Of a DNA stretch of 22,331 nt, positions 8,666 through 16,286 are shown in pieces. The position numbers were made by a program, and so were the translations under genes. A model generated the notes under the pieces. That model was not told where the DNA came from, made no database searches, and saw nothing but the letters and a program-made list of their open reading frames with translations. Source of the DNA: Competibacteraceae bacterium UBA2792 (GTDB lineage: Bacteria; Pseudomonadota; Gammaproteobacteria; Competibacterales; Competibacteraceae). The DNA lies in the NCBI GenBank assembly GCA_002352125.1, contig DEHU01000178.1, positions 14,963 to 37,293 of the forward strand. The letters are read 5' to 3'. Each line of letters begins with the position of its first letter. Within the stretch, counting starts at the first letter, position 1.

Positions 8666-9529
8666 GTGACGCTGGATCATACTTGGTTTTCCGAAACCCA
8701 CCCCGCGACGGGTTCCGCTTTTTCGCTCAAGCTCAAAGGCAAGTTACACGAGGTCCAAAGTCCTTATCAGCGCGTTGCGGTTTACGCCACCGAAGCGTTC
8801 GGCAACCTGATGACGATCGATGGCTACATTATGCTGACCAGCCGCGACAATTTCGTGTATCACGAAATGATGGTGCATCCGGCGCTGTTCACCCATCCGG
8901 ATCCGAAGCGCGTGCTGATCGTCGGCGGCGGCGACTGCGGTACCCTGCGGGAAGCGCTCAAGCACCCGGGCGTCGAGACCGCAACCCAAGTCGATATCGA
9001 CGAGGAAGTCACCCGCGCCGCCGAACGCTATTTCCCGGAACTGTGCGAAGCCAACGCCGATCCACGGGCACAATTGCGTTTCGACGATGGTCTTGCCTGG
9101 GTCAAGAACGCCGAACCGGCCAGCTACGATGTCATCATCGTGGACAGTACCGATCCGATCGGGCCCGCCGAAGGTCTATTCGCCGAACCGTTTTTTCGCG
9201 ACTGCCACCGGGCGTTGCGCGCGGATGGCGTGTTGGTCCAACAAAGCGAGTCGCCTCTGTTCCATCTCAGCAGCATCCTCGTACCGCTGCACCGGAATCT
9301 GCGCGCCACCGGCTTCGCCGACGCCCAAACCCTGCATTTTCCGCAGTGCGTTTACCCGTCCGGGTGGTGGACCGCCACGCTCGCTCGCAAGAGCGGCCGG
9401 GTCGCCGATTTTCGCGAAGCCGATGCCACCGCCAAACCGTTCGCCACCGAATACTACAATGCCGAGATTCACCGTGCCGCCCTGGCCACGCCGGAGTTCG
9501 TGCGCCGCGCACTGACCGAACTCGCCTGA
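8666..9529 (+). CDS. speE: Polyamine aminopropyltransferase (spermidine synthase)
   Basis: SpeE transfers an aminopropyl group from decarboxylated SAM to putrescine, making spermidine. The 287-residue product has the full family pattern: a small N-terminal beta domain (HTWFSETHPATGSAFSLKLKG), the EAFGNLMTIDGYIMLTSRDNFVYHEMM block, the nucleotide-binding GGGDCGTLREALKHP at about 87-101, VDIDEE, and the active-site DSTDPIGPAEGLF beginning at D160. The frame is open further upstream, but the GTG at 8666 has a good AGAAAGGG 6-13 nt before it and gives a normal N-terminus. The gap to the divergent speA start is only 32 bp, so promoters for each gene must lie inside the coding start of the other. 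It is followed by a convergent PII gene. Confidence 0.95.
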   Translation: MTLDHTWFSETHPATGSAFSLKLKGKLHEVQSPYQRVAVYATEAFGNLMTIDGYIMLTSRDNFVYHEMMVHPALFTHPDPKRVLIVGGGDCGTLREALKHPGVETATQVDIDEEVTRAAERYFPELCEANADPRAQLRFDDGLAWVKNAEPASYDVIIVDSTDPIGPAEGLFAEPFFRDCHRALRADGVLVQQSESPLFHLSSILVPLHRNLRATGFADAQTLHFPQCVYPSGWWTATLARKSGRVADFREADATAKPFATEYYNAEIHRAALATPEFVRRALTELA

Positions 9530-9550
9530 ATCGACCGAATCCGCCGCTCC

Positions 9551-9606
9551 AAAAAACGAGGGCGGAGCCAACGCCCCGCCCCGTCGTCGGTTGCGCCTCG
9601 CGGCGC
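9551..9606 (-). terminator. Rho-independent terminator of the glnK-amtB-glnK operon
   Basis: Read on the minus strand after the second PII gene: GGGCGG (9581-9576), a 10-nt loop, CCGCCC (9565-9560), three bases, then six T (9556-9551). A smaller GCGCC/GGCGC hairpin with a four-base loop lies nearer the gene (9593-9606). The pair makes a convincing operon end facing the convergent speE. Confidence 0.7.
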
Positions 9607-9614
9607 GATTCGCG

Positions 9615-9962
<348 letters not shown>

Positions 9963-10032
9963 CTAGCGTTCGCCTAATCCAAAATTAAAGCCCGTGCGGG
10001 AATATACCGAAATCCACGACCGCATGCGACGT

Positions 10033-10067
10033 TGGACGACGGCACCCCCCCCGCAACATGCCGTCCA
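10033..10067 (-). terminator. Inverted repeat just after amtB
   Basis: TGGACGACGGCA (10033-10044) and TGCCGTCCA (10059-10067) are imperfect inverted repeats flanking a run of eight C. No T-run follows on the minus strand. It may be an mRNA 3' stabiliser or an attenuator between amtB and the second PII gene. It overlaps the sigma-54-like element described separately. Confidence 0.35.
10053..10067 (-). promoter_or_regulatory. Sigma-54-like -24/-12 element before the second PII gene
   Basis: The minus strand reads TGGACGGCATGTTGC. This keeps the GG (-24) and GC (-12) of the sigma-54 consensus TGGCACG-N4-TTGC at the correct spacing, with a perfect TTGC but a weaker -24 half. Transcription would begin near 10041, 88 nt before the PII start at 9953. 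It overlaps an inverted repeat, so it may be coincidental. Confidence 0.4.
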
Positions 10068-10077
10068 TCGCTTACCG

Positions 10078-11421
10078 TCACAGATTGTAGCCACGTTCGT
10101 CGTGCAAAGCGATGTCCAGACCCTCGGTTTCCTGTTCCTCGGTCACCCGTAACCCGATCACCACATCCACGATTTTCAAGATCACGAAGCTCAAGACGCT
10201 GGAATACACGACGGTGAACAGCACGCCCTTGGTCTGAATCCACAACTGGGCACCGACAGATATGCCTTCGGCCAGACCCTTGCCACCCAAACTAGCGTCG
10301 GCGCACAAGCCGGTCAGAATGGCGCCGATGATACCGCCGATCGCATGTACGCCGAACACGTCGAGCGAATCGTCGTAGCCCAGAGCTCGCTTGAGTTTGG
10401 TGGAGGCCAGGAAACAAATCACGCCGGCCACCAAGCCAATCAACAGCGCGCCCATCGGCCCAGCCGTGCCGGACGCCGGGGTAATCGCCACCAAACCCGC
10501 TACCGCGCCGGAGGCAATACCCAGTACGCTGGGTTTGCCGTGGGTCAGCCACTCGGCGAACATCCAGCTCAACGCCGCCATGGCGGTCGCGATTTGGGTC
10601 ACCGCCATCGCCATACCCGCATTGGCGTCGGCCGCCACCGCGCTACCCGCATTGAAGCCGAACCAGCCGACCCATAGCATCGCGGCGCCAATGATGGTGA
10701 AGTTCAGGTTGTGCGGAGGCATCGCCATCTGTGGGTAACCTTTGCGTTTGCCGAGCATCAAACAAGCTACGAAACCGGCGATACCGGCATTGATGTGCAC
10801 CACCGTGCCACCGGCGAAATCCAATACGCCCCAATCCCACATTAACGCGCCATCGCCGCTCCAAACCATGTGCGCGACGGGAGCATAGACCACGGTAAAC
10901 CAGATCGCCATAAAGCTCAGCAGGGCGGAGAACTTCATCCGTTCGGCGAAAGCGCCAACGATCAGCGCCGGCGTGATGATGGCAAAAGTCATCTGGAAAG
11001 TCATGAACACCGTTTCCGGGATGGTCAACGTCAGGCTGTCGCGGGTTACTCCGCCCAGGAACGCTTTGCCAAGGCCACCGATAAACGTGTACAGATTGAC
11101 GGCTTCCTTAGTCATGCCGGTCGTATCGAACGCCAAGCTGTAGCCGTATAAAGTCCATAACACCGTCACCAGCGCGGTGATGGCAAAACATTGCATCATC
11201 ACCGACAACACGTTCTTGGCGCGCACCATGCCGGCATAAAACAGCGACAAGCCGGGAATGGTCATGAACAGCACCAGTGCAGTCGAAGTCAACATCCAGG
11301 CGGTATCGCCCGAGTTCAGGGCCGGCTTCGCAGCTTCCTCGGCCACCGCCAGCGCTGGCGCTACGATTGCCAGCAGCAACGGCAAGCTACCATATTTCGT
11401 TATTTTCATCGCTCTATTCAT
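10078..11421 (-). CDS. amtB: Ammonium transporter
   Basis: AmtB is the trimeric inner-membrane ammonium channel, blocked by deuridylylated PII when nitrogen is plentiful. The 447-residue product has a signal peptide-like N-terminus (about 1-28, ending ALAVAEE) and about eleven membrane helices. It has the twin pore histidines H209 (VVHINAGIAG) and H359 (DVFGVHAIGG), the FQMTFAIITPAL segment and the YDDSLDVFG signature. The cytoplasmic tail EEQETEGLDIALHDERGYN is the site where PII docks in known complexes. The ATG at 11421 is chosen over the longer frame because GGAG lies 10 nt upstream and the signal sequence then starts properly. It lies 58 bp after one PII gene and 124 bp before another. 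Confidence 0.96.
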   Translation of the reverse strand: MNRAMKITKYGSLPLLLAIVAPALAVAEEAAKPALNSGDTAWMLTSTALVLFMTIPGLSLFYAGMVRAKNVLSVMMQCFAITALVTVLWTLYGYSLAFDTTGMTKEAVNLYTFIGGLGKAFLGGVTRDSLTLTIPETVFMTFQMTFAIITPALIVGAFAERMKFSALLSFMAIWFTVVYAPVAHMVWSGDGALMWDWGVLDFAGGTVVHINAGIAGFVACLMLGKRKGYPQMAMPPHNLNFTIIGAAMLWVGWFGFNAGSAVAADANAGMAMAVTQIATAMAALSWMFAEWLTHGKPSVLGIASGAVAGLVAITPASGTAGPMGALLIGLVAGVICFLASTKLKRALGYDDSLDVFGVHAIGGIIGAILTGLCADASLGGKGLAEGISVGAQLWIQTKGVLFTVVYSSVLSFVILKIVDVVIGLRVTEEQETEGLDIALHDERGYNL

Positions 11422-11479
11422 CGTTGGATTTCTCCGGTTGCAAACGAGATCAGGGAATAACAATTGCGAAAAGCCCGCT

Positions 11480-11917
<438 letters not shown>

Positions 11918-11927
11918 TCAACATAAA

Positions 11928-11942
11928 GCAGATTGCGTGCCA
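11928..11942 (-). promoter_or_regulatory. Sigma-54 (-24/-12) promoter of the glnK-amtB-glnK operon
   Basis: The minus strand reads TGGCACGCAATCTGC, against the consensus TGGCACG-N4-TTGC: a perfect -24 half, exact spacing and one mismatch at -12. Transcription is expected near 11916. NtrC activation of glnK-amtB through sigma-54 is well established in proteobacteria, and the sites upstream fit that scheme. Confidence 0.85.
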
Positions 11943-11960
11943 TGATAAAAAAATATATTA

Positions 11961-11973
11961 TTTCAATAAGTTA
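11961..11973 (+). promoter_or_regulatory. Possible IHF binding site
   Basis: TTTCAATAAGTTA matches the IHF consensus WATCAANNNNTTR with one mismatch. It lies in an AT-rich tract between the sigma-54 promoter and the NtrC-like site, centred about 50 bp upstream of the expected start, where IHF bending commonly helps enhancer contact. AT-rich sequence gives such matches easily. Confidence 0.4.
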
Positions 11974-12037
11974 TTAATTAACCTCGCTCTCGATCTTTCC
12001 TTTGCCTAATCTCTATCCAAACGTGTGCACCATCTGA

Positions 12038-12054
12038 CGCACCATACCAGTGCA
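12038..12054 (-). promoter_or_regulatory. NtrC-like enhancer site
   Basis: The minus strand reads TGCACTGGTATGGTGCG, a 17-bp match to the NtrC dyad TGCAC-N6-GGTGCA with one end mismatch. A further half-site, GTGCACC, lies at 12025-12031. The dyad is centred about 130 bp upstream of the predicted start of the glnK operon, typical for an NtrC enhancer. Confidence 0.65.
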
Positions 12055-12130
12055 AATTGGTTGACATACATAAGCTGGAAAATCCCGTTACACTAAACTC
12101 GACGACAATCCGTACCCCTGAGAAACGACG

Positions 12131-12436
12131 ATGATCGATCCCAAAACTTTCGACGATTTGGCCAAACGCTTCACCGACGCTTTGCCGCCCAGCTTCCGCC
12201 AGTTCCAAACGGAAATGGAGAAGAATTTCCACGCTGCTCTACAAGCGACTTTCGCCAAGCTAGAGCTGGTGACACGCGAGGAATTCGAGGTGCAACAAGG
12301 AGTATTGGCTCGTACCCGCGCCAAACTGGAAGAATTGGAAAAACAGGTCGCCGATCTGGAAGCGAAGATCGGCGGCGGCAAACGGCGCAGCAAGAGCGCC
12401 GAAAAGCCCGCCGAACCGGAAGGCGATAACGGCTGA
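12131..12436 (+). CDS. ubiK: Ubiquinone biosynthesis accessory factor UbiK
   Basis: A 101-residue protein of the UbiK/YqiC (BMFP) family, which assists aerobic ubiquinone synthesis with UbiJ and has membrane-lipid affinity. Seen: the N-terminal amphipathic stretch DPKTFDDLAKRFTDALP, then the family core VTREEFEVQQGVLARTRAKLEELEKQVADLEAKI, which forms a coiled coil at about residues 55-83. The charged tail RRSKSAEKPAEPEGDNG is poorly conserved. The ATG at 12131 follows GAGAAACGACG, a modest ribosome site. It precedes comM, as in many gammaproteobacteria; the pairing is positional and the two functions are unrelated as far as known. Confidence 0.9.
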   Translation: MIDPKTFDDLAKRFTDALPPSFRQFQTEMEKNFHAALQATFAKLELVTREEFEVQQGVLARTRAKLEELEKQVADLEAKIGGGKRRSKSAEKPAEPEGDNG

Positions 12437-12535
12437 AGCCGAAACCCGCGCACCGTCCCGCCATCGCCGGGGTAGCATGCCGTTCTCTGGCCGACGCAAG
12501 TCAAGACGTTGGCCATTCGGCGCGAAAACTCCCGA

Positions 12536-12552
12536 TGCACAAAAACGGTGCA
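12536..12552. promoter_or_regulatory. NtrC-type dyad upstream of comM
   Basis: TGCACAAAAACGGTGCA is an essentially perfect NtrC-type palindrome in the 191-bp gap between ubiK and comM. No sigma-54 promoter is visible facing comM. It could be a distant second enhancer for glnK (about 630 bp away), an unrelated operator, or chance. Confidence 0.4.
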
Positions 12553-12627
12553 AATTCGATTCGCGAATGCGCGTCGAGCTCGCGGGGCCACGCCCGCTGA
12601 ACCCTGGGGTTAGCCAACAGGATTTTC

Positions 12628-14139
12628 ATGTCGCTCGCCATCGTTTACACCCGCGCTCAGGTCGGCATCGACGCCCCGCTGGTCAGCGTGGAAGTACACC
12701 TGTCCGGCGGCCTGCCGGGACTGTTCATCGTCGGTTTGCCGGAAGCGGCGGTGAAGGAAAGCAAGGATCGGGTGCGCGGCGCGATTTTGAACGGCCAGTT
12801 CGAGTTTCCCAGCCGTCGCATCACCATCAACCTGGCCCCGGCCGACTTGCCCAAAGAAGGCGGACGCTTCGATCTGCCGATCGCGCTGGGTATCCTGGCC
12901 GCGTCGGGGCAGATCAACCGCGAACGGCTACAGCAATACGAGTTTCTCGGCGAACTCGCGTTGGGCGGCGATTTGCGGGGCGTTCGCGGCGCGTTGCCGG
13001 CCGCTCTCGCCTGTCGAGACGCCCAGCGAACTCTGCTGGTACCGCGCGACAACGCCGACGAAGCGATGCTGGTCAGCGACGCAAACGTGCTGGGTGCAGC
13101 CCACCTGCTGGAAGTCTGCCGACAGTTGGCGACCGGGAACGCCTTGCAACCGCCCATCGCCCGGCAAGCTCCACCGCCGGAATCCATTTTGGAGCGGGAT
13201 TTGAGCGACGTGCGCGGCCAGCACCACGCCAAGCGCGCGCTGGAAATCGCCGCCGCCGGTGGGCACAACCTCCTGCTGATCGGCCCGCCCGGCACCGGCA
13301 AGACCATGCTCGCCAGCCGGTTGCCGGGCATCATGCCGCCGCTGAGCGAAGCCGAAGCACTGGAAACCGCCGCCATCGCCTCGATCAGCGCGCAAGGACT
13401 GGATCTGCGGCAATGGGGCATCCGACCGTTCCGGGCGCCGCATCACACCGCCTCGGCGGTAGCCCTGGTCGGCGGCGGCGGCCAGCCGCGGCCCGGTGAA
13501 ATCTCGCTGGCCCACCACGGTGTGCTCTTTCTGGATGAATTGCCAGAATACGACCGGCGGGTGCTGGAGGTCTTGCGCGAACCCTTGGAATCGGGGCGGA
13601 TCACCATTTCCCGCGCCGCTCGTCAGGCCGATTTTCCCGCGCGCTTCCAACTGGTGGCCGCGATGAATCCCTGTCCTTGCGGTTACCTGGGCGACGCCGA
13701 ACGGCGCTGCGCTTGTGGCCAGGAACAGATTCGCCGTTACCGGGCCCGAGTATCCGGGCCGCTGGTGGATCGGATCGACCTGCACATCGAGGTACCGCGC
13801 CTGGTCCATCGGGTGCTGCGCGGCGAAACGCCGGAAGAGTGCAGCGCTACGGTGCGCGCTCGCGTCTGCGCCGCGCGCGAACGGCAACTGCACCGCGCCG
13901 GCAAACCCAACAGCGCACTGAACACCCGTGAGATCGAACGCTACTGCGGGCTGGACGAGGCCGATCATCGTTTGTTGGAACATGCGCTGGAACGGTTGGG
14001 GCTATCGCCGCGCGCTTACCACCGCATCCTCAAGGTCGCCCGCACCATCGCCGACCTGGCCGGCAGCGATAACATCCGAACGCCGCATCTTACTGAAGCG
14101 ATCAGCTATCGCGCCTTGGATAGGACTATGGTGCGTTGA
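12628..14139 (+). CDS. comM: Magnesium-chelatase-like AAA ATPase ComM/YifB
   Basis: A 503-residue hexameric AAA+ protein. ComM in Vibrio is a helicase that drives branch migration of incoming DNA during natural transformation; the family is widespread even in species not known to be competent. Domains: an N-terminal ChlI/Lon-like domain (about 1-180, with GLPGLFIVGLPEAAVKESKDRV), Walker A GPPGTGKT at 219-226, Walker B LFLDE at 300-304, then the AMNPCPCGYLG segment followed by CACGQ, a possible metal site, and the C-terminal Mg_chelatase_C helical part. The ATG at 12628 has an AGGA a few bases upstream. No other competence gene is in the window. Whether this organism takes up DNA cannot be judged here. 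Confidence 0.93.
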   Translation: MSLAIVYTRAQVGIDAPLVSVEVHLSGGLPGLFIVGLPEAAVKESKDRVRGAILNGQFEFPSRRITINLAPADLPKEGGRFDLPIALGILAASGQINRERLQQYEFLGELALGGDLRGVRGALPAALACRDAQRTLLVPRDNADEAMLVSDANVLGAAHLLEVCRQLATGNALQPPIARQAPPPESILERDLSDVRGQHHAKRALEIAAAGGHNLLLIGPPGTGKTMLASRLPGIMPPLSEAEALETAAIASISAQGLDLRQWGIRPFRAPHHTASAVALVGGGGQPRPGEISLAHHGVLFLDELPEYDRRVLEVLREPLESGRITISRAARQADFPARFQLVAAMNPCPCGYLGDAERRCACGQEQIRRYRARVSGPLVDRIDLHIEVPRLVHRVLRGETPEECSATVRARVCAARERQLHRAGKPNSALNTREIERYCGLDEADHRLLEHALERLGLSPRAYHRILKVARTIADLAGSDNIRTPHLTEAISYRALDRTMVR

Positions 14140-14184
14140 GGCAGTCCGTACTGATCCAACCGTTTGGCCGCAAGCGAGGGCACC

Positions 14185-14676
14185 ATGCCGCATCGTGACA
14201 ACAATCTCCCGACCGTTCTACCGCTCCGACTGCGCTCCCGATCCTCGTGGTTGAGCGCGCTGCTGCTACTGCTGTGGGTCGTAGCCCTTCCTGCTCATGC
14301 GCAAATTTCCGATGCCAAAGTGGAAGCGTTGGTGGAAGCATTGCGTCTGGCCGCACCGAATACCGGACCCGACTCCGGCTTGTATGGCGACTGGCGCGTC
14401 AAGGCGGATAACATCGTGCGCTGGTCCGGGCGTTGTCTGGATCGAGAAGTAACGCCGGATCAGTTCGCCGCCGACGAGGCGCTGGCCCGACAGGTTCTGG
14501 TTTGCGTCATGGGAGGCGTATTGCGCGATCAGTTCGCCGCCAGCGACCAGAACGAAATCGTCGCCGTGCAACGCGCCGCTGCGTGGTGGATGGCCGGCGA
14601 CCCCGAGCAATACCGCAACGGGACGACCGGCGCCTATACCCTGAAAGTGTTGGAAGCGTACCTGCGTTTCTTCTGA
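14185..14676 (+). CDS. Small secreted protein of unknown function
   Basis: I do not recognise the family with confidence. The 163-residue product starts at an ATG with GAGGG 7 nt upstream; an in-frame TTG seven codons earlier is less likely. Residues 1-40 form a clear Sec signal peptide: a basic region, then LSALLLLLWVVALPAHA, with cleavage predicted after AHA. The mature part has about 123 residues and two cysteines (near 97 and 119, in GRCLDREVTPDQF and VLVCVMGG) that could pair in the periplasm. A notable segment is AVQRAAAWWMAGDPEQYRNG. It looks compact and helical, without repeats or membrane segments. It ends 6 bp before the convergent NUDIX gene. Confidence 0.75.
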   Translation: MPHRDNNLPTVLPLRLRSRSSWLSALLLLLWVVALPAHAQISDAKVEALVEALRLAAPNTGPDSGLYGDWRVKADNIVRWSGRCLDREVTPDQFAADEALARQVLVCVMGGVLRDQFAASDQNEIVAVQRAAAWWMAGDPEQYRNGTTGAYTLKVLEAYLRFF

Positions 14677-14682
14677 GGACGA

Positions 14683-15429
14683 TCACCGCGCGTGGCGGCT
14701 GATGCTGCGCGGGAAGAAAGTCCGCCGGTCGTAATCCCGAAAGCGATAAAGTTGCGCCGGACGGCCCGGTCCGTCGCGCAGCTTACCGGGGATTTCTTCC
14801 AGCAAATCGGCCTGGGCGACCCGGCGGCGGAAAGAGCTTTTATCGAGAGGCTGTTGCAGAATGATTTCGTAGGTTCGCTGCAATTCCGGCAGAGTGAACT
14901 CTTCGGGCAGCAAATGCACGGCGATGTGGGTGTATTCCAGCTTGGAGCGCAACCGCTCGACCGCATCGGCCAGAATGTGAGCGTGATCGAACGCCAGATC
15001 GCAATCCACGCCATCGCCTCGTATCGGCGCCCAGCGCACCGCTTCCTGGTTGCCCCCGAGCTGCACTCGTTCCGAAGCCATCAGCGCGAAATACGCGGTA
15101 GTGGCGGTCCAGCCGCGCGGATCGCGGTCGCGGGAACCGTAGGTTTTCAGTTGTTCGAGATAGGGGGCATAAACCCCGGCCTTTTCCACTAGCTTGCGCA
15201 CTGCGCACGCCTCGATGGAAGCGTCGCAACGCAGATCCAGCAAGCCGCCGGGCAACGCCCACCAACTCTTGCGCGGTCGCTCGGCGCGCTTGACCAGCAA
15301 CACCTCCAATCGCTCGGCGCGAATCGTGAAAATTACCAGATCGACGGTGAAAAATGGTCTTTCCGGCAACGCGGCAGCGCGTTGCTGGGTTTCCGCTTCG
15401 CCCGGCTGGCAAAGGGCCGTCTCGTTCAT
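14683..15429 (-). CDS. nrtR: NrtR-type NUDIX transcriptional regulator of NAD metabolism
   Basis: A 248-residue protein with an N-terminal NUDIX domain (about 25-155) and a C-terminal winged-helix region (about 165-240), the layout of NrtR. NrtR represses NAD synthesis genes and senses ADP-ribose or related nucleotides. The catalytic NUDIX box is degenerate: around residues 61-86 it reads GG...RKLVEKAGV instead of G-x5-E-x7-REUXEEXGU, so REUXEE has become RKLVEK and hydrolysis is probably weak or absent. The segment PYLEQLKTYGSRDRDPRGW is typical of this subfamily. Its ATG lies one base after the stop of the PP2C-like gene, so the two are translationally coupled. Context with a nicotinamidase and a sirtuin supports NAD control. 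Confidence 0.85.
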   Translation of the reverse strand: MNETALCQPGEAETQQRAAALPERPFFTVDLVIFTIRAERLEVLLVKRAERPRKSWWALPGGLLDLRCDASIEACAVRKLVEKAGVYAPYLEQLKTYGSRDRDPRGWTATTAYFALMASERVQLGGNQEAVRWAPIRGDGVDCDLAFDHAHILADAVERLRSKLEYTHIAVHLLPEEFTLPELQRTYEIILQQPLDKSSFRRRVAQADLLEEIPGKLRDGPGRPAQLYRFRDYDRRTFFPRSISRHAR

Positions 15430-15430
15430 C

Positions 15431-16258
15431 TCAAGCCATCTTCACGAATGCGCTCAGGCCAATGTCATCGAGATTGAATAACCGTTGCTTACCGAATTCG
15501 ATCAACATCTTTTGCAACCGATTCTTGACGAAAGCGCCTTGGCAGTCGGAAAAATCCAGAACAGCTCGCGCTATTTCCAGCAAATCCACCCGTTCGCCAG
15601 TTTCGACGTTCAAAAAAGAATCGAGGCCATCGGTGGCGACCGCTACGGTAGAGAAAGACGCTAAGCTGAAATCGAACACGGTGGGCACATCGCAGCGCTC
15701 TCGTCTGGCCGAAGCGCCGGCTTCGTTAAGATAAGTGACCGTTTGCACCATCGATGGATCGCCAACGGCTTCCCGATACAGGGCGCACCGTTCCGAATCC
15801 AGCAAGTAAGACAAGTAATACGGCGCATTCTCGGCGTATTCGACCCGAATCGCCGCCACGCCCCCATCGGATTGGCGGGTCGCGATGCAGCCATCTCCGT
15901 ACAAATGCACATGCACCGTTGCTCCATCGCTCCAGGCGACCAACAACGTGGCATCGAGCACCTCCGGACTCAACCCCAGTTCCCGTACCTGCCGCGCAGC
16001 GTAGCGTACGATCCGCCGTCCCAATCGCCAGTGTAAGGCATCGCGTCGGGCCTTATCGCCGACGGCGAGCGCAAATTGCGGCAGCACGCGACGCGCGTTC
16101 AGCACCAGCAGCCGCGCTCCTATGTCGCTATTTGGCGACGCGGAACAGCCATCGGCTAAAATCGCATAGGGGAACGGCTCCCATCCCTGATAAACATAAT
16201 CCTCGCAATACAGATGCAGTTTGCCGATGGTGTAGTACGAATCTAGGGTGACCGTCAT
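15431..16258 (-). CDS. PP2C-like protein phosphatase
   Basis: A 275-residue protein that looks like a stand-alone PP2C-family serine/threonine phosphatase. Seen metal-site positions: D20 in the HLYCEDYVYQG segment, D36-G37 in AILADGCSAS, D210 in VAVATDGLDSF, and D264-D265 in NLDDIGLSAF. Also visible are GARLLVLNARRV after the first motif and HLYGDGCIA in the middle. There is no membrane segment, kinase domain or sensor domain. The start ATG at 16258 is 28 bp after the nicotinamidase-like gene, and the stop is one base before nrtR, so it is the middle gene of an operon. Its partner kinase and target are unknown. I recall a similar nrtR neighbourhood in Pseudomonas aeruginosa, unchecked. Confidence 0.75.
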   Translation of the reverse strand: MTVTLDSYYTIGKLHLYCEDYVYQGWEPFPYAILADGCSASPNSDIGARLLVLNARRVLPQFALAVGDKARRDALHWRLGRRIVRYAARQVRELGLSPEVLDATLLVAWSDGATVHVHLYGDGCIATRQSDGGVAAIRVEYAENAPYYLSYLLDSERCALYREAVGDPSMVQTVTYLNEAGASARRERCDVPTVFDFSLASFSTVAVATDGLDSFLNVETGERVDLLEIARAVLDFSDCQGAFVKNRLQKMLIEFGKQRLFNLDDIGLSAFVKMA

Positions 16259-16286
16259 GCCGGTTTCATTGCTCGATGCGGATCGA

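Noticed and set aside
10045..10052. Run of eight C as a slippage or phase-variation tract
   Set aside because: It lies outside any coding region between amtB and the PII gene, so length change would not shift a reading frame.
12061..12094. TTGACA followed by TACACT as a sigma-70 promoter for ubiK
   Set aside because: The spacing is 22 bp, too long for a standard promoter, and no alternative -10 at 16-18 bp is visible.
12558..12568. ATTCGCGAAT palindrome near the NtrC-type dyad
   Set aside because: A 10-bp palindrome in GC-rich DNA is expected by chance and it matches no regulator site I can name.
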